This document shows, one piece after another, positions 12,192 to 24,983 of a DNA stretch of 64,000 bases (positions are counted from its first letter, which is position 1; every line of letters starts with the position of its first letter). A program made the position numbers and the translations under genes. This DNA is from Hepsetus odoe. Lineage: Eukaryota; Chordata; Actinopteri; Characiformes; Hepsetidae. The notes below the pieces were generated by a model. It was not told the origin of the DNA, ran no database searches, and worked only from the letters and a program-made list of their open reading frames with translations. The stretch spans positions 13,317,334 to 13,381,333 of the forward strand of contig CM029378.1 of NCBI GenBank assembly GCA_017165825.1. The letters are read 5' to 3'.

Positions 12192-14565
12192 ATGGCATCA
12201 CGTAAGTTAGAACTGTAATAAGAGTTAAAGCATTTTTAGGCTTTACTGACAAAAAAAAAAAGATATTTATAGATTGGAATAAATATAGAAATATGCACAG
12301 TGTCTCAAAAGGAGTGTAAAACAGTCTAATCAAAAACTGTATTCATTTCTCATTTATCTCTGTTTTAATAATAGACCACAGGTTTTATACAAATGGAGGA
12401 GAAGAAAAGGAGATCTATTCTGGCTATCTTTACAAGTCTCCCCCAGAAAAACTTTTCAAATCACAGGTAAATACAAAGTTAATCAAAAGTGTTACTATGT
12501 GCTAGATTTCCTATCAAGCTTTATAAATTGTATTTTATATCTTTTTTGTTACATCATCTGGTTACTTCTGCAGAAATCATGGAAGAGAAGGTTTTTTATT
12601 TTGAAGAAGAGTAAAACTTCATGCCAGCTCGAATATTTTAAGAGTGAAGAGGAAAAGAGTACACTGCTGGGTGTCATAAACCTGACCCAGTACATTCAGT
12701 TTTCTCTTTACAATTATCTGAGAATAGAGAATGTTGCTTAGAATGAATCCCTCTGACTAAGACTTTATTTTAGAGTGTCACTGATGCTGCTGAGTCCTGA
12801 GGACCACTCAATGTGGAAATGGGTCCATGAACACTTCAGGTGCTCGAGTACCTGTGTTATTTTCATGAAAGTGGCTGACAGAGACTACTTTCTGATTGGA
12901 GAAAACAGGTATGGATATTTGATATCATACTAAGTATCTTAGTAGTCATTCTAAAACATTTTGCTGAATTTAAAGAACTGCTGATGCTAACCTTCATGAG
13001 ATGGTTTAAATGAAGAATTTAAAATGTTTCCATCAGTTGTCTGTTTATAACACGTATCTTTTGTGCGGTACTAAGCTGATCTTAATTAATTGGTAATTAA
13101 TTGCCCTAAAATGTTTAAACTCAAAATTACTGTAAAAGGTTTGCTGCATCAACTGACACTATCTGTGTAGTTTTTCTCAATATACAGTCCTTTGCAAAAG
13201 GACTCTATTCCGTCTCTATTTTTTTAAACATATATTTTACTAGAGAATCAAATTGTTGCGGCAAAATATTACTTTATGGCCGTTAAACTGTCTTAACTTT
13301 AGCATATTAAGTAGATTAAATTAAAGAATGGGAAAAGATGTTTCACAGTGTCAGGCTGCAAAGTGCCTAAAGATACAAGGTGTCTAGATAAAAGGGTTCC
13401 ATCCACTCAGCGTTCAGCATCACCGGTTCACAAATCACCGTCCTGATCACCTGTTATTATCTGCACTGCTTCATGCAGAACAGATGACAGATAACAGAAG
13501 ACTCTGTTATGCTTCAATATAGGTTTGAACTGTTTAAATACAGGGACTGTTCCTGAAAATGAAAGTCAAAGGCTTTGAAGTCTAGAGAACCCATTCTCAA
13601 CAAAACATCAAGTAAACTAAGTCTGGCTGTTTGGAAGCAAAAAATGAAGAAATGAGCACTGTTTGTATAACTAGCTCTAAATCTGTGAGTTGTACAAATT
13701 TGGTTTTATAAACGTAAAAAATATTTAGGCAAAAGGTTCCCTTCCTTATACGGAGTTCTCTTAACTCACAATGTGATTTAAAAAATATTCATCTCACACC
13801 AGACACCTCTGAGAGACTGTGTAAAAATTAGTCTCTGGCTTATACAGAAATTAAGTCACGGAGGTTTATGTTGTCATGTGGTTTCTGACTGTGTTCCATC
13901 ATCTGAACATGTCTAAAATATGGTTTTGACAACAATTCTCACATACTTTAGACTATAAACATAAAATACTTATTTTTTTCTGTCTGTCTCCTCAGCTGGG
14001 AGGTAGGAAGGTGGTTCCATGCGTTATATTGTGCTCTGAGTAATCGTTCGCACAAACTTCTCGATCCTGTGGTACAGTTTTTCCACTTTTATCTCAATAA
14101 CTACTCTTAATCTTGCCAACACATTATAAGCAGCTGTTTCTATAGAGTTTTTCTCATCTTTAATTGTTGCATCTGAATGTAGTTGGAGGCACTTAATAGA
14201 AGGTGTCTAAATACTTTTGGACATATGTCTAAATACTAAATACATGTCTAAATACTTTTGGACAGTTTATACTTCACCTACATTGCTTGTTATGGTAAAT
14301 TATGGAATGGAGTCAGTTTCTATAATCCAATAACAGCTTTTGTCTTTTCATTTTGTGCTGTTTAGGGCTCAGGAATTAGAGAAATAAGTGCTCCTCCACT
14401 TTCAGCCATCACAGATCAGGTGTGTGTGTGTGTGTGTGTGTGTTTTAAGATATAAATAAAATAGAAAATACAAAGTCGGTAGATAAACATGCCATGTTAT
14501 TGGACTGGTTTTAGGGAGCTGGATGGAGTCCTGATGTCCCTGAGAGCAGGGAAGAGCCCGTGTAA
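12192..14565 (+). CDS. plekhs1: PLEKHS1-like protein, short PH-domain-only tandem copy
   Basis: Exons: 12192-12201, 12375-12466, 12574-12689, 12774-12908, 13996-14071, 14366-14419, 14515-14565. All are GT-AG and in frame: 177 aa. It starts MASHHRFYTNGG. Residues about 18-125 form a PH domain: SGYLYKSPPEKLFKS, the KSWKRRFFIL strand, and the C-terminal helix with SWEVGRWFHALYCAL. PH domains bind phosphoinositides or proteins at membranes. Its fourth and fifth coding exons are 135 and 76 nt, exactly as in the second copy at 17.9-23.6 kb, with the same phases, so the two are tandem duplicates. This copy stops two short exons after the PH domain and lacks the acidic and PDZ-like C-terminal parts. 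The stop codon overlaps a GTAAGA (donor-like), so an alternative isoform could extend further. Which copy is the stricter plekhs1 orthologue cannot be told here; the longer one is likelier. Confidence 0.85.
13183..13740. repeat. Non-autonomous DNA-element-like repeat in plekhs1 copy 1 intron
   Basis: Starts with TACAGTCCTTTGCAAAAG. Internally it shares GTGTCAGGCTGCAAAGTGCC and a following ACAAGG.GTCTAG stretch with a second copy at 41733-42236 in the same orientation. The right end is uncertain. No ORF. Confidence 0.5.
14420..14443. repeat. (GT)n microsatellite at a splice donor
   Basis: About 12 GT units directly following plekhs1 copy 1 exon 14366-14419. The splice donor is the first GT of the repeat. 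Confidence 0.85.
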
Positions 14566-14915
14566 GAAAAATACTGCATTAACATAAATATGCGTGTGAA
14601 TGTGCTCATCCAAATGAGCATTAATCAATCTCTCACATGACGAGTGGTTGATGTATATTCATATGGATGAGCACATTCATATTCATATTTTTAAAATAAA
14701 TTAACAGACCTTTAGTCATGGTCAAAAATGATTGTGTAAAAAAATGGCTATGAGTGTGTGAACCTTACTCACTCACTCAATAACACACTGACTATCTTAG
14801 CCCCTTACCCTGAGTAGGGTAGAGGGCGGTGCCGTCCCAGCGGTCATAGGATGAAAGGCAGGGACACACTGTACAGACTGCCACAGCGCTGGGCAGACAC
14901 ACAGACAAACCCACT

Positions 14916-14962
<47 letters not shown>

Positions 14963-17904
14963 CATTAGGGGACAATCCGCCTGGAGTGCATATCTTTGGA
15001 CTGTGGGAGGAAACCCATGCAAACACGGGACGGACATTCAACATTCCACACAGAAAGAACCCGGACCACCCCCATGGAAATCGAACTGCGACGACTAAAA
15101 TAAACAGAAATAACACCAATAAGTAGAGTGTGTTTATGTACATCGGTCTGTTCATGTTATCATTTCTGAATTCTGAAGCTTTTATTTTTACTGTTATTTA
15201 ATTTGTATCTATATGTATTTGTGGTTATCCTGGAGTTATCATGCTAATATGGTGACTGATTCGAATGAAATCTGTGATATTTCTTGCCAGCTCACAAGGT
15301 GCCAGTTACTTTTAAAAAAGAAGAATTCTTTGTTTTCACTTCATTAATGCCTGTTTACATTTATTCTAAAGTTATATTGTGTCTTTATGAGCCAAAAGCA
15401 TATTTAAACCAAAATTCGCTACCTTGCTCTCTAAGGCAAACCTATATGTCTGTGTATGTGTATTAATGCATGTATGTATATTAGTGCAACTATAATGCCT
15501 TTTAAGGTGGATGTAGGGAATTGAAAAATTGGAAGGGCAGTGTACAATAACAATGTACAGTTGTACTACACAATATTGTGCCTAAATGTAAAGATCTGCA
15601 ATATACTCTTACATTTCAGTAATAATCTTCTGAGTGGACCTTCTAGAATAATATGTTAAACAAAATATAATAATATACATTGATATCCTGTGACTGTTGC
15701 ACAATTAACAATGCTGATTGGTATTTTTTGGTTACATGATTTTTTTTAAAGAAACTACAGTACAATAAAATATTACTATTTTCATTTCTATTACACTGAA
15801 GCATCTTTTCAAAAACACACACACAGGGTGGTGAGCGCATTACGGGTCATAGTTTATGTTAAATGTGCTTGAAAAGAAACAGTGTATGGGGCTTTAAAAA
15901 GCTCTTTCCGCTTGTATGTAATATTGTGCAAGGAGAGTTTAATTTCCACTGGAAACCGGTTTAGACAGGATAATCACGGTTGATAAAAGTGTTTAAAATG
16001 CCATAACTAACCATGACCAAGCAGTCAGTTACAACAAACAAAAAACAAGGTCTCAAATTCTTAAACCATGAATTCATCATACAGTTATTAACATGATTAG
16101 GTTTTCTATTCATCCATTCCTTGTGTGTTTCTGAAAAGGAAGCTAGAAGCTTTAATTAAAATGCATTTCCTTTTATATTAAAAGTTTTATATTAGTCTTA
16201 AATTATTTTAAGATCATGTGGTTGACTAATAAATTGCTCTGCTTTCAAAAATGTACCAATCTCACAGCAAGAGTTACCCAGGCTTGGATAAAAAGTTAGA
16301 TCTACAATGTTATAACTAAGAGTGTAACTATTTTTTTATTTACCTTTTTTGGCTCCCAAATAATCATGTGTGGACTGTAAATGTACTTTTCATACACAAC
16401 ATAGTTGATGATTGCTTGTAGTCCATATGAAAATTAAAGTCCTTCTGTCTCCCTCCATCATTTAGTATATTAATCAATTACAGGACAATAGATGGATGGA
16501 TGGATTGATGGATAAACACACCTGTAAGAACACCTATCCTTCCATCCATGATATAGGTGGAAAGTCTGGTATACACACATCTATCCATCCCTCATCCAAC
16601 AATCTATTTGTCACGTATGGAAAAAGATGGAGAGCTTATATCCACAAATATCTATACATCCATGTTGGATTTTTTTATGAGGGATGGATTAGTGTGTGAA
16701 TATCTGTCGCAGTATCAGCTCAAAGGGAGGCAAAAAGAAAACATTATAGGTCCTTTGAAATTATGTTCAAAATTTCCCCAGACTTCCCCTGCCTGGTCCT
16801 ACTGGAACCGCCACACCTTCCTTGTTTCTTCCTGACAAGAGGAAGACTTCCTCAGTTACCTAAGCTTAGTCATTTATGGGATGTGAAAGGCAGTACAGGT
16901 TTGAACAGAGCCCTCGACTACATGTACACCAAAAGAACGCTGAAGCATTTTCATAATGTTGGCATTTTCACACATATCTGATATTAAATGATAATTTATG
17001 CATTACATACTCATTTACAAGTGAAATTTGTAGCCAGGAAAAAGCCCTGGTTTTCACCAAAGGGATGGACTTCTCGTCAGTGCACTTGTCAGAAACCCTG
17101 CCTCCTGTTGATGTCATGAACACAAAAGACCAAGTAATGTGCTAAGGTTCACCCTGACGGATACACTCTGAATGGTACAGAGGATCTGTGGTGGTTTCCT
17201 GCCTCAGGTAAAGCAATACATTCTCCACTGTTAGTCACATACATGCTTTATGTGCATGATTGCAATACTACATTTTTCAGCATTAACTTTATGACCATGT
17301 AGTGTTCGTCATATATCTGAGAGAAGATATTGTGTGCTGCAGTTTTTTTTTTAAGTTACATGGGTGGCATTAACTGCAGGAGAAAATCTTGTTCCATTTG
17401 TTACATGCTTTTGATCCTGAAAGCAAGGTGCAGTTGTACAACTGCACTACAGCCGCAAAATCGAATGGGCTAAATTAATAGGGGTTCATTTCTTCCTTCA
17501 CAGATACCCTTAAGGTTTACGTTATTCTTTATTAAATAATGTGGTGGAAACTGTAAAGGGACTCAGTTGTTCTTAAATGATAGGATTGATGAGCAGAAGT
17601 CCTTATACTGCAGTGATTATGGTTGTTTTCCATGCTGCTACAGGACACACGATACAGGATACTCTTAGGAAATATTAATGATAATCAATGACTTTTTTCC
17701 TATATGGAGAAGATAACCTGGAATTACTACTAGAAGTTTTTTGGCCAGTTTATTTATGGATATTTGAAGATTTAGCCTTGGAAAATTGTGGTACTGTGTT
17801 TTAAATAAATGTGAAATGGGTCTGTTAACATCTCCCTGTCCTGCTTGTTTTGCCATGTGCACACCAATGAAAAATGAACACTGTCTGTTTCAGAACGTCA
17901 AACG
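14566..17904. other. Region between the two plekhs1 copies
   Basis: No coding exon supported. A plus-strand AATAAA at 14695-14700 is a candidate polyadenylation signal for the first plekhs1 copy. An L2-like repeat with a CA microsatellite lies at 14785-15110. The rest, 15.1-17.9 kb, is AT-rich with short GGAT/ATCC runs near 16.49-16.69 kb and no recognisable gene. The 5' UTR of the second copy probably lies near 17.1-17.9 kb. Confidence 0.55.
14785..15110 (+). repeat. L2-like dispersed repeat with internal (CA)n
   Basis: Landmarks are GTCCCAGCGGTCATAGGATG, AAAGGCAGGGACACACTG, an (AC)n run at 14930-14957, then CTTTGGACTGTGGGAGGAAA and CCATGCAAACACGG, ending in a CACACAGAAAGAACCCGGAC stretch. 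This is the complement-oriented relative of the tail at 10555-10735. The 91- and 103-aa ORFs here are repeat artefacts. Confidence 0.65.
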
Positions 17905-20900
17905 ATGTCGAGCAATCTCCGAAATGCTTCAGGTAAGTGTGATCGATTGACAGGATTATTGTTAAATGTCACATGAATAAGAGATTAAACAGGTGCAGTT
18001 AAGACCAGACAAACCACTCAGTGATCTACAATCCATTTTCAGATTTTCAGCTACCCTGGTGCTTCGTCAAGTGAGCAGAAGTAATGAAGCATTAAACTTT
18101 AATGTAAAAGGAAAAGACTGTTCATTTTTTGATGCAGAACCTTTGCTTAAGCATAAAGTATGCAACCCACTGACTCTACCAAATTGTTAGCTTCTTCTTT
18201 GACTATGGTTTTAAGCTTTTACCACCTCATCTTCCTGTTCTTGGGATGTTCCTCTTCACTCTCCTCTTCAGGAGGTGCACGAAGTGCAGTGTTTTTTGGA
18301 TTGTAGTCTTTCTGCATGATAAAGTTCTTCCTTGTCAGTTTAGAAGCCTTTGTCTATATTGGCAAACAAAATGTTTCTGCAGACGTCAGAGGACATTTTG
18401 GTGCCTTCATTGTGTTACATTGTTTTTTTGACTGGCTTGTAATACCTCCACCTCTGCCCTGTGGAAATTATTCATAGCATCACTGACTGGTGTTTGTCTT
18501 TCTTTTTTTTTTTTTTTTACTGCTCTCACAATCTGTCTTTCATCAGCTGTTGTTTTTCTGTACTGACTGGTTTGAAGTCTTTTGCTCAGTACACCAGGGG
18601 TTTCCTTCTTTTTCATGACACTCCAAATAGTAATGCTGAATATGGCAAATGTTTGTGAAATGCCCCCCATAGACAGCTCTCTGGCCTTTATGCTGGTTTT
18701 CCTTTCTAAAAAAACAAATGCAATCTCCACAGGTTAAATCCAAAGCTTCAGCTGAAAGTAGATATCAAGAGCTATTTATAGTTTAAACAACCAATCTAAC
18801 AGGACCCACCTGTTTAACAAGACTGGGAAAGTTCTCATGTTCCAATACTTTTGCTCACTTGTAACACTAGGGGGTAAGATACTATTTACCCCCTAAGATC
18901 TCTAAGATCTCTCATCTCTCATCACTCATCTCATCATTTTCAGATTTTGATCTCAAACCTAAATGTGTTTCAGGCACAGCAAAAGCAAATGAAGTGGCCT
19001 TGCTGTTCAAATACTTTAGGATTGGACTGTATTTTCAGTACTGTTACACTTGAAATATCAGAGCACTACAATTAAGCTTTGGGAAAACGTTTCAGCTTGA
19101 TGTTTTTGTTTTCTCCACATTAGGTCGGAAGTCAATGTTTTATGAATTACAACCTTCTAACCTTATGGAAGTCCAGAAAGGCTACCTTTACAAATCACCA
19201 CCCCAATCAGTTCTTTCAAAATCCATGGTATGTGATGAATAATAATTTAAATGCCAAAACCGTTTATTTTTTGAGCAACGATTTCTGTAACATTTTTTCC
19301 GGCATGCTTTTGTGAACCTCTGCAGAAATCATGGAAACAGAGGTACTTTGTACTCTTCAAGACCAACGAGCACCAATATAACCTCATGTACTACAAGGAT
19401 GAAAATAGGCGAGACAAATGCATCGGGGAAATCAACTTGTATCAGTATGTACATAAGTTCCACTCCAATAATGAAGCATTTGCACCATTCAGGCATCAAA
19501 TTCCACAAAATGTAAACTACTCAATGAAGCTATAGACTGTTAAACATAGAAACTAAACACTCTGGCATTTGCATCATGGGAATTACATCGCTTATTGCAA
19601 TACATGAGTGTGAACTGTCCAATTACTTAAGCACATATCATTTTCATTTAGGACCTCATTGCTTTTCCTGAATCCAGAAACGCACCCTACTTGGGAATGG
19701 ATACAAAAGAACTTCAGATGCTCTTCATCTTGTGTCCTGTACATGCGGGTAATAGAGAGAGAATATTTCCTCATTGGAGAAAACAGGTTAGTCATGCTTG
19801 CTGTGAAGCAGAACTTTAAACACAGCTTCAGTACTTTAGTTGGCAAGTCCTAGAAGCTTGGCCTGATAAGCGAACACATACAAAAACATAAACAAGACTT
19901 TTCTTTACTCAAAATTATACTAAAATTGTTTCATTCTAACCAAAAAAGAAGAGAAGAGCTTATGGACTAATAGTGATCCTTTCATCTACACTGACATCCA
20001 CATGCTGGAGTCATTCACTGCATAGAAATCAATGCACAATGATCCATCTATTAATAATAATAATTATCTAATAATAGATAATAAAAGATAATAAACTGCT
20101 CAGTTTTATGTTCCTGATGCAGCATCCGTGTAACTAAGGTCTAGTTTATCAGATGAGGTGCAGAACTACTGTGTAAACAGCAGCAGTGATTTCTGGATAA
20201 CTCATTACAACTATGCTTACCTTAAATTACTGCTGTCTTTTATCCTCAGCAGTGACATGGATGGCTGGTTCAATGCAATTTATACAGCTCTGAAGGCACG
20301 AACTCACACCTTTCACAGCCCAAAGGTAAAGTCTTTTTTAAGCAGATAACTTCTCTCTGATCAGGGCTGGTGGCGCATCATCACTCTCCACCAGTTAGGA
20401 GAAACTTAAGACAGAAATGCTTTTGGGCCATAATGTAAACTTGTCTTAGCATGCATGAAATAAAAGTACTCATGTTGCTCTGCATATTTATTTGTACGTT
20501 TAAATTGTTTACGCTTTTTAGGGAATAAGAAAAATAAGGTCCATCTCTGAGCCTTCAGGGGACAAAACATCCAATCATGATGAAGTGGTTGAGGAAAAAG
20601 TGGAGCAGGTGAGTCATCATGTTTATAATACCAGACATCAGGACTTCTCTAGTCATGTTGCTGGACAGAGAGTTATGACTGCGCTCTCTGATCATGTTGC
20701 TTTTTTTATGTGGCTTTTCTTTATTGCTGCAGAAAAAAATATCATCCCCTCCAGAGAGGCGGTCCGCCCCAGAATCCCTTGACTTGCTCTTCTCTCACTA
20801 CCAATACCCAAGGAGTTTCATGAAAGCATTACTAGTAGGTTCTATTTGACCTAAAGATACACACACACACGCGCATACACGCACACACACACGCACACAC

Positions 20901-23599
20901 ACACGCACTTATATGAATATATTATCCAATTATTTCCAAAGAAAAGTGAAGATGAGGAGGATGAAGAGGATGAAGAGGATGAAGTAGAAATAGAGGACAA
21001 CGATGAGACAGAAACCACTTCTGACCACTACATGGATATGGCCAGCGTGTAAGACCCTCTCTTTACCTCAGTATTAATTAAATAAATAACTCAGGTTATG
21101 GTTAGTGTCCATGGAGCCAAATGAACAATTGCATAATTGCATAATAACTTGGCAGGTTGCATCATTTGCCTTATAGACACAGACATTTGCAATATTTTAA
21201 AAGATGTTTATTTATTATTCAGTCTATTTGCATTTTTGTTCAGATGTTTTTTTTGTCTTATATTTAATTCCGCTGAAGAGATTTAGCAGAAAACCAACTG
21301 GTTTGTTAAATCATCAGTATACTAATAGCAAAATCAGTGAATCACAGTTTTATGTTTTGTGCATGAACAGGAGAAAGGCGCTTGAAAGCGAAGACTTGAC
21401 CCATCATGCACAGTACGTATCTGACATAATCTCATGTTCTTTTAGGCCCACAATCAGCTCCATAATTATTGGCCTCTTTTCTAAAGATGATTAGTGATCT
21501 CAGAATGAAAACATGAGAGAAATCTAACCTTTCCGTATTTTGGGGAGATTATTTGTATTTGTCAATAGTGACATCAGCTAAAGGTCAGGAGTGTAAGACT
21601 GAGCAAAATGTCTTTTTAACCCACCAAAGGTGCCACTAACCATGATCATAAATAGTAATCTTATTTAGACTCATGTTGTTTGCACATCATTTTATAACAA
21701 GGATTTTAGGGGTACCTACACTCATTTTTAACCATTCGGTCAAAAGAACATGCGACGTGTTTGAGAGCAGCGCTGGTAATCTTGTAATCGTGATTACAAA
21801 AGGATTCTTTTCGCATCAGACCTTCACTAGAAACAAAACTAACTATAAAAAGTTAATGACAATTTGAGCTCAGATGAATTTCTAGAGAATAATGAGTAAA
21901 TAAACACAGCTTCTAGTTTAAGTTCGTTTCATACGAAGGGTCTTTAATTATTTATTTAATACCAGATAACATTGTCATTTGTTATTCATTTCAACTGGGT
22001 TCGAAACAATTTCCTTTAGTTCAAAGCTAAAGGTCATCAGTGCTTTGTGTCTCTTCAGCAACAGGGCAGAGCTTTTGCAGAGTGTCAGTAATCCGTATAC
22101 CTTGGCAGGTGCACAAAAAAAGAGGCAAAAATTACAGGAAAAACAACACCCACCAAAGTAGCATGGAAACATGGTGGCTTTTGATCTAAAACAATGACAT
22201 GTTTTTTTGGCTGGGGGTATGTCGTCAAAGTAAAGTGGATTAGTTAAACATAAGCTTACTGTTACCTTTAAGAACGTACTAGACCAGTTTAACAACTGAG
22301 GTTATGTTGGAAACTTGACAACAAACTTGCATCCTCATTCCCAAGACATACTGTCATGAGTGACTGGAAAATTACCATCATGAATATTCAGCATTTTGGA
22401 CATTTCTTTAGATTTCCACTAAAAGGATTTGCATTATTTGTGTTTGCAGCGACAGTTTCTGTAATGGCCAAGTTAATGAGAACCAGGACACGGAACATGC
22501 TTTGTAAGTAAACTCAATTTCAAAGAAATTTCAAAATGCAGATCACACTTCCCTGATTTCAGTCAATGAAAAAATGCGTAAATCTTATTTTAACAATTTT
22601 ACAGATCCATGTAAACTTTCCATTTCAATTCACATGGACTTTTAGTGAGCATATAATACAATTTTATACTAATTGAGAGAACAAAACCAAAGAGTTTGCA
22701 CTAGCATTGATTTGCATTGTGCAATATATAAATTAGTGTAAGTTTGTTTGTTGCTGTGAAAGAAGTTGTTCTCTTTGCTGTGACTAAACACACTTCATGC
22801 GACCTCATGGTGACAAAAACGCTATTTCTGTTTGTAGATTAAATGGAACAGATAAAAATTGTGAGAATGAATTGCTGAACATCAAAACTGGTTCCACTGG
22901 TCTGGATAGGCAAATTCCACAGGGGAGGTGAGCCAAATGCCTGCTAGACAGGCAAACATAACTTTCTGTGATTTCAGCAGAACATAACAGTTATAACTGA
23001 AAGACATTCAGCTCTTTCTGTCCAGATTTTTTTTTAAATGTTTGTTTTCCTCAGCAACAATCTCAGTCTGGAGGAGAAGGAGTTCTGTGTGAGTCAGGAA
23101 GAGCTGAAAAACAATGTAATCTTCTCAGAGGAAACAGGAAAACCTTGGTAAAGAGCTTGATAGAGCTTGATAAGTTACCCAACATGGCCAGAATGTTTTG
23201 ATAGTACTGATAGCAGCGTGTATTTTGAGGTCACATTGGATTAAATAAATTAGAGTTTACTAAAAGTAATTGCTTCTCTCTCTCTTTTGATTCCTATGTT
23301 ATTCTTCTCTTCTTAACAGTGTGTCTAACTTGAAGCACATCCAAACCTCAGGCCCATTTCATGAGGGGGATCAAATTGTGGCCATCAATGACTTACTTAC
23401 AGACAGCCTGAAGGAAGTGCACACTTATCTAAGGAGGCTGAGTAAGGATCAGGTAAGAGTGTGCATTAAAATGAAGTATTTTTTTTATGGGGAATTAAAC
23501 TGTAAACGGAGACGTGCTGAAATGGTTTTTCCATTGCAGGTAAAACTGACCATCCTGAGACAACCAGGATCTAGACCTTTGAGTGGATGCAACGCATGA
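17905..23599 (+). CDS. plekhs1: Pleckstrin homology domain-containing family S member 1 (full-length copy)
   Basis: Exons: 17905-17932, 19124-19227, 19326-19444, 19652-19786, 20250-20325, 20522-20608, 20733-20834, 20942-21048, 21371-21412, 22450-22503, 22838-22927, 23055-23147, 23320-23452, 23540-23599. The frame closes exactly at 409 aa. Start MSSNLRNAS; PH domain about residues 24-155 (QKGYLYKSPPQS, KSWKQRYFVL, EREYFLIGEN, MDGWFNAIYTAL). A strongly acidic tract follows, rich in DEE and EDE repeats. Near the C-terminus GDQIVAINDLLTDSLKEV looks like the second half of a PDZ domain, followed by VKLTILRQPGSRP. Position between casp7 and dclre1a matches human PLEKHS1. The cellular role of this family is poorly known; membrane or scaffold binding is inferred from the domains. 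The minor exons at 21371 and 22450 rest on splice and phase logic alone and may be skipped in some transcripts. Confidence 0.87.
18200..19034. repeat. Degenerate DNA-transposon-like repeat in plekhs1 intron
   Basis: The right end carries CCTAAATGTGTTTCAGGCAC and a terminal TTTAGGATTGGACTGTA, resembling the end of a common fish DNA transposon family. A related fragment (CAAACCTAAATGTCTTCTGT) lies at 4198-4240 in the casp7 intron. Upstream, 18.2-18.88 kb is pyrimidine-rich; a 107-aa minus-strand ORF at 18407-18730 shows no domain. The left boundary is a guess. Confidence 0.35.
20859..20910. repeat. (CA)n microsatellite in plekhs1 intron
   Basis: Interrupted CA/CG-CA repeat just upstream of the 20942 acceptor. 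Confidence 0.85.
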
Positions 23600-24430
23600 A
23601 GTGACCTATGCTATACTATAAATGATCCTGCAGCAGTTATTAGTGCTGCTCATTAGGTTGTAGAGTCGGTGCTTTAGAGTAAAAGTGTCCAGTCTTTTCT
23701 GCAATGGGCCAATGGGGCTCCAGGTTTTCAATAAGGCACACAATCAACTATTTAAAGACTGAGAGCAAGTGATTAAACTATAATGAAGGTGTGTTACTGT
23801 TAGCTTGGAATGGAAAGGTGTAGTCTTTGCAGGGAAGACTGGTCACCCATATTACAGAGGGAATAGTGCTGCTGTTACAAAAAAGTAATGTAATCATTTG
23901 GTTGAAGACATGGCCTAGTTCCCTCTAGTGGCCGATGTCTAAAATGCATGTCATATTTACATTTGCAGCATTTAGCAGACGCTCTTATTCAGAGCGACTT
24001 CCAAGTCCTAATTACAGCGACAGTCAGGGTTAAGGGTCTTGCTCAAGGAGCCAGTGGTGGTAGTGCCAGAGGTGGGATTTGAACCTGGGACCTCTTGAGC
24101 CATAGGTCCATCGGCAAGTACCCACCACTAGACCACCAACACCCACATATGAAGGCTTTAGTCAAGGTGCTCAAATATACAATACAAAAAAAAAAAAAAA
24201 AAAGAAATAGTCTAATAAGCACTTTATGAAATTCTTTCCTACTGAACAAGTTATATAACCTTAAAGTATACACTAAAGATTTCTGTATTAAAGTATTCTG
24301 TATTCAAATACTTAATAGCCTACATAATATCTATGTAATATTTGATTACATATTTGTAAATAATGTATTAAAAATAACATTTTGCTATGTAAATAAAGCA
24401 TGTGAAAAATGGAAAATACTGAAAAATAAA
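23600..24430 (+). other. plekhs1: plekhs1 3' UTR, with an embedded SINE
   Basis: Non-coding sequence after the plekhs1 stop. AATAAA motifs at 24392-24397 and 24425-24430 are candidate polyadenylation signals, which would put a minus-strand SINE (about 23950-24150) inside the 3' UTR. Confidence 0.5.
23950..24150 (-). repeat. tRNA-derived SINE with fish-type conserved tail
   Basis: Read on the minus strand it begins GGGTGTTGGTGGTCTAGTGG, has a GGTTCAAATCCCACC B box, and ends with the widespread tail seen on the plus strand as GCATTTAGCAGACGCTCTTA then AGAGCGACTT. A tail fragment of the same type recurs at 40755-40812. Confidence 0.8.
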
Positions 24431-24943
24431 GCTATTTACTAATAAAATACACCTTGTTAAATTATTTTTCCTCTTACATACATAAAATGAATGTGCAGAC
24501 AACAATGAGATCATTGTATGAATTTATGAAATTAAATTTAACCATAGAAGTGATTTACAAAACCGGTCTGCTAAACTGCCCTGTCCTGTTTTCCTGCTCA
24601 AACACATTAGATAAATAACGAAGACAAATAGATTATGTATATGTACATACACACACACCTCATTTTTAATATTTATTGACAATTATCAAAAGATTAGATT
24701 AATGGGTTAAGACAAGACATTTACCACAAATTTCCTTAACATGCTTTCGATTGCTTTCAGTTCATTCTGAAATGAACTTAATGTAAAAACGGATTTGTTC
24801 AGTTATTACAAGGCAAACAATTAAAATCCAGCGTTAAAAATGGTTTATAATAATTTCCCCTTGAATCTTCTTAAATGAGAGGAGAAAGCCTCTGCATTTT
24901 AAGCAGGCAAGTCCACCTGTTTTCGTATCTACGTCCTAAATCC
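24431..24943. other. Short intergenic interval between convergent plekhs1 and dclre1a
   Basis: AT-rich, no ORF or recognisable repeat. The two genes converge here. Confidence 0.6.
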
Positions 24944-24949
24944 TTTATT
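24944..24949 (-). terminator. dclre1a: dclre1a polyadenylation signal
   Basis: AATAAA on the minus strand (TTTATT on plus) about 35 bp after the dclre1a stop, predicting a very short 3' UTR. Confidence 0.55.
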
Positions 24950-24983
24950 TCACAATCAAAGCTTGGACTAAAGTAGTGCATCA

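Noticed and set aside
14844..15155. ORFs with Thr-His or Val-Cys repeats
   Set aside because: Translations of the CA/GT microsatellite within an L2-like repeat.
18407..18730. 107-codon minus ORF
   Set aside because: Lys-rich translation of a pyrimidine tract in a plekhs1 intron; no domain, no splice support.
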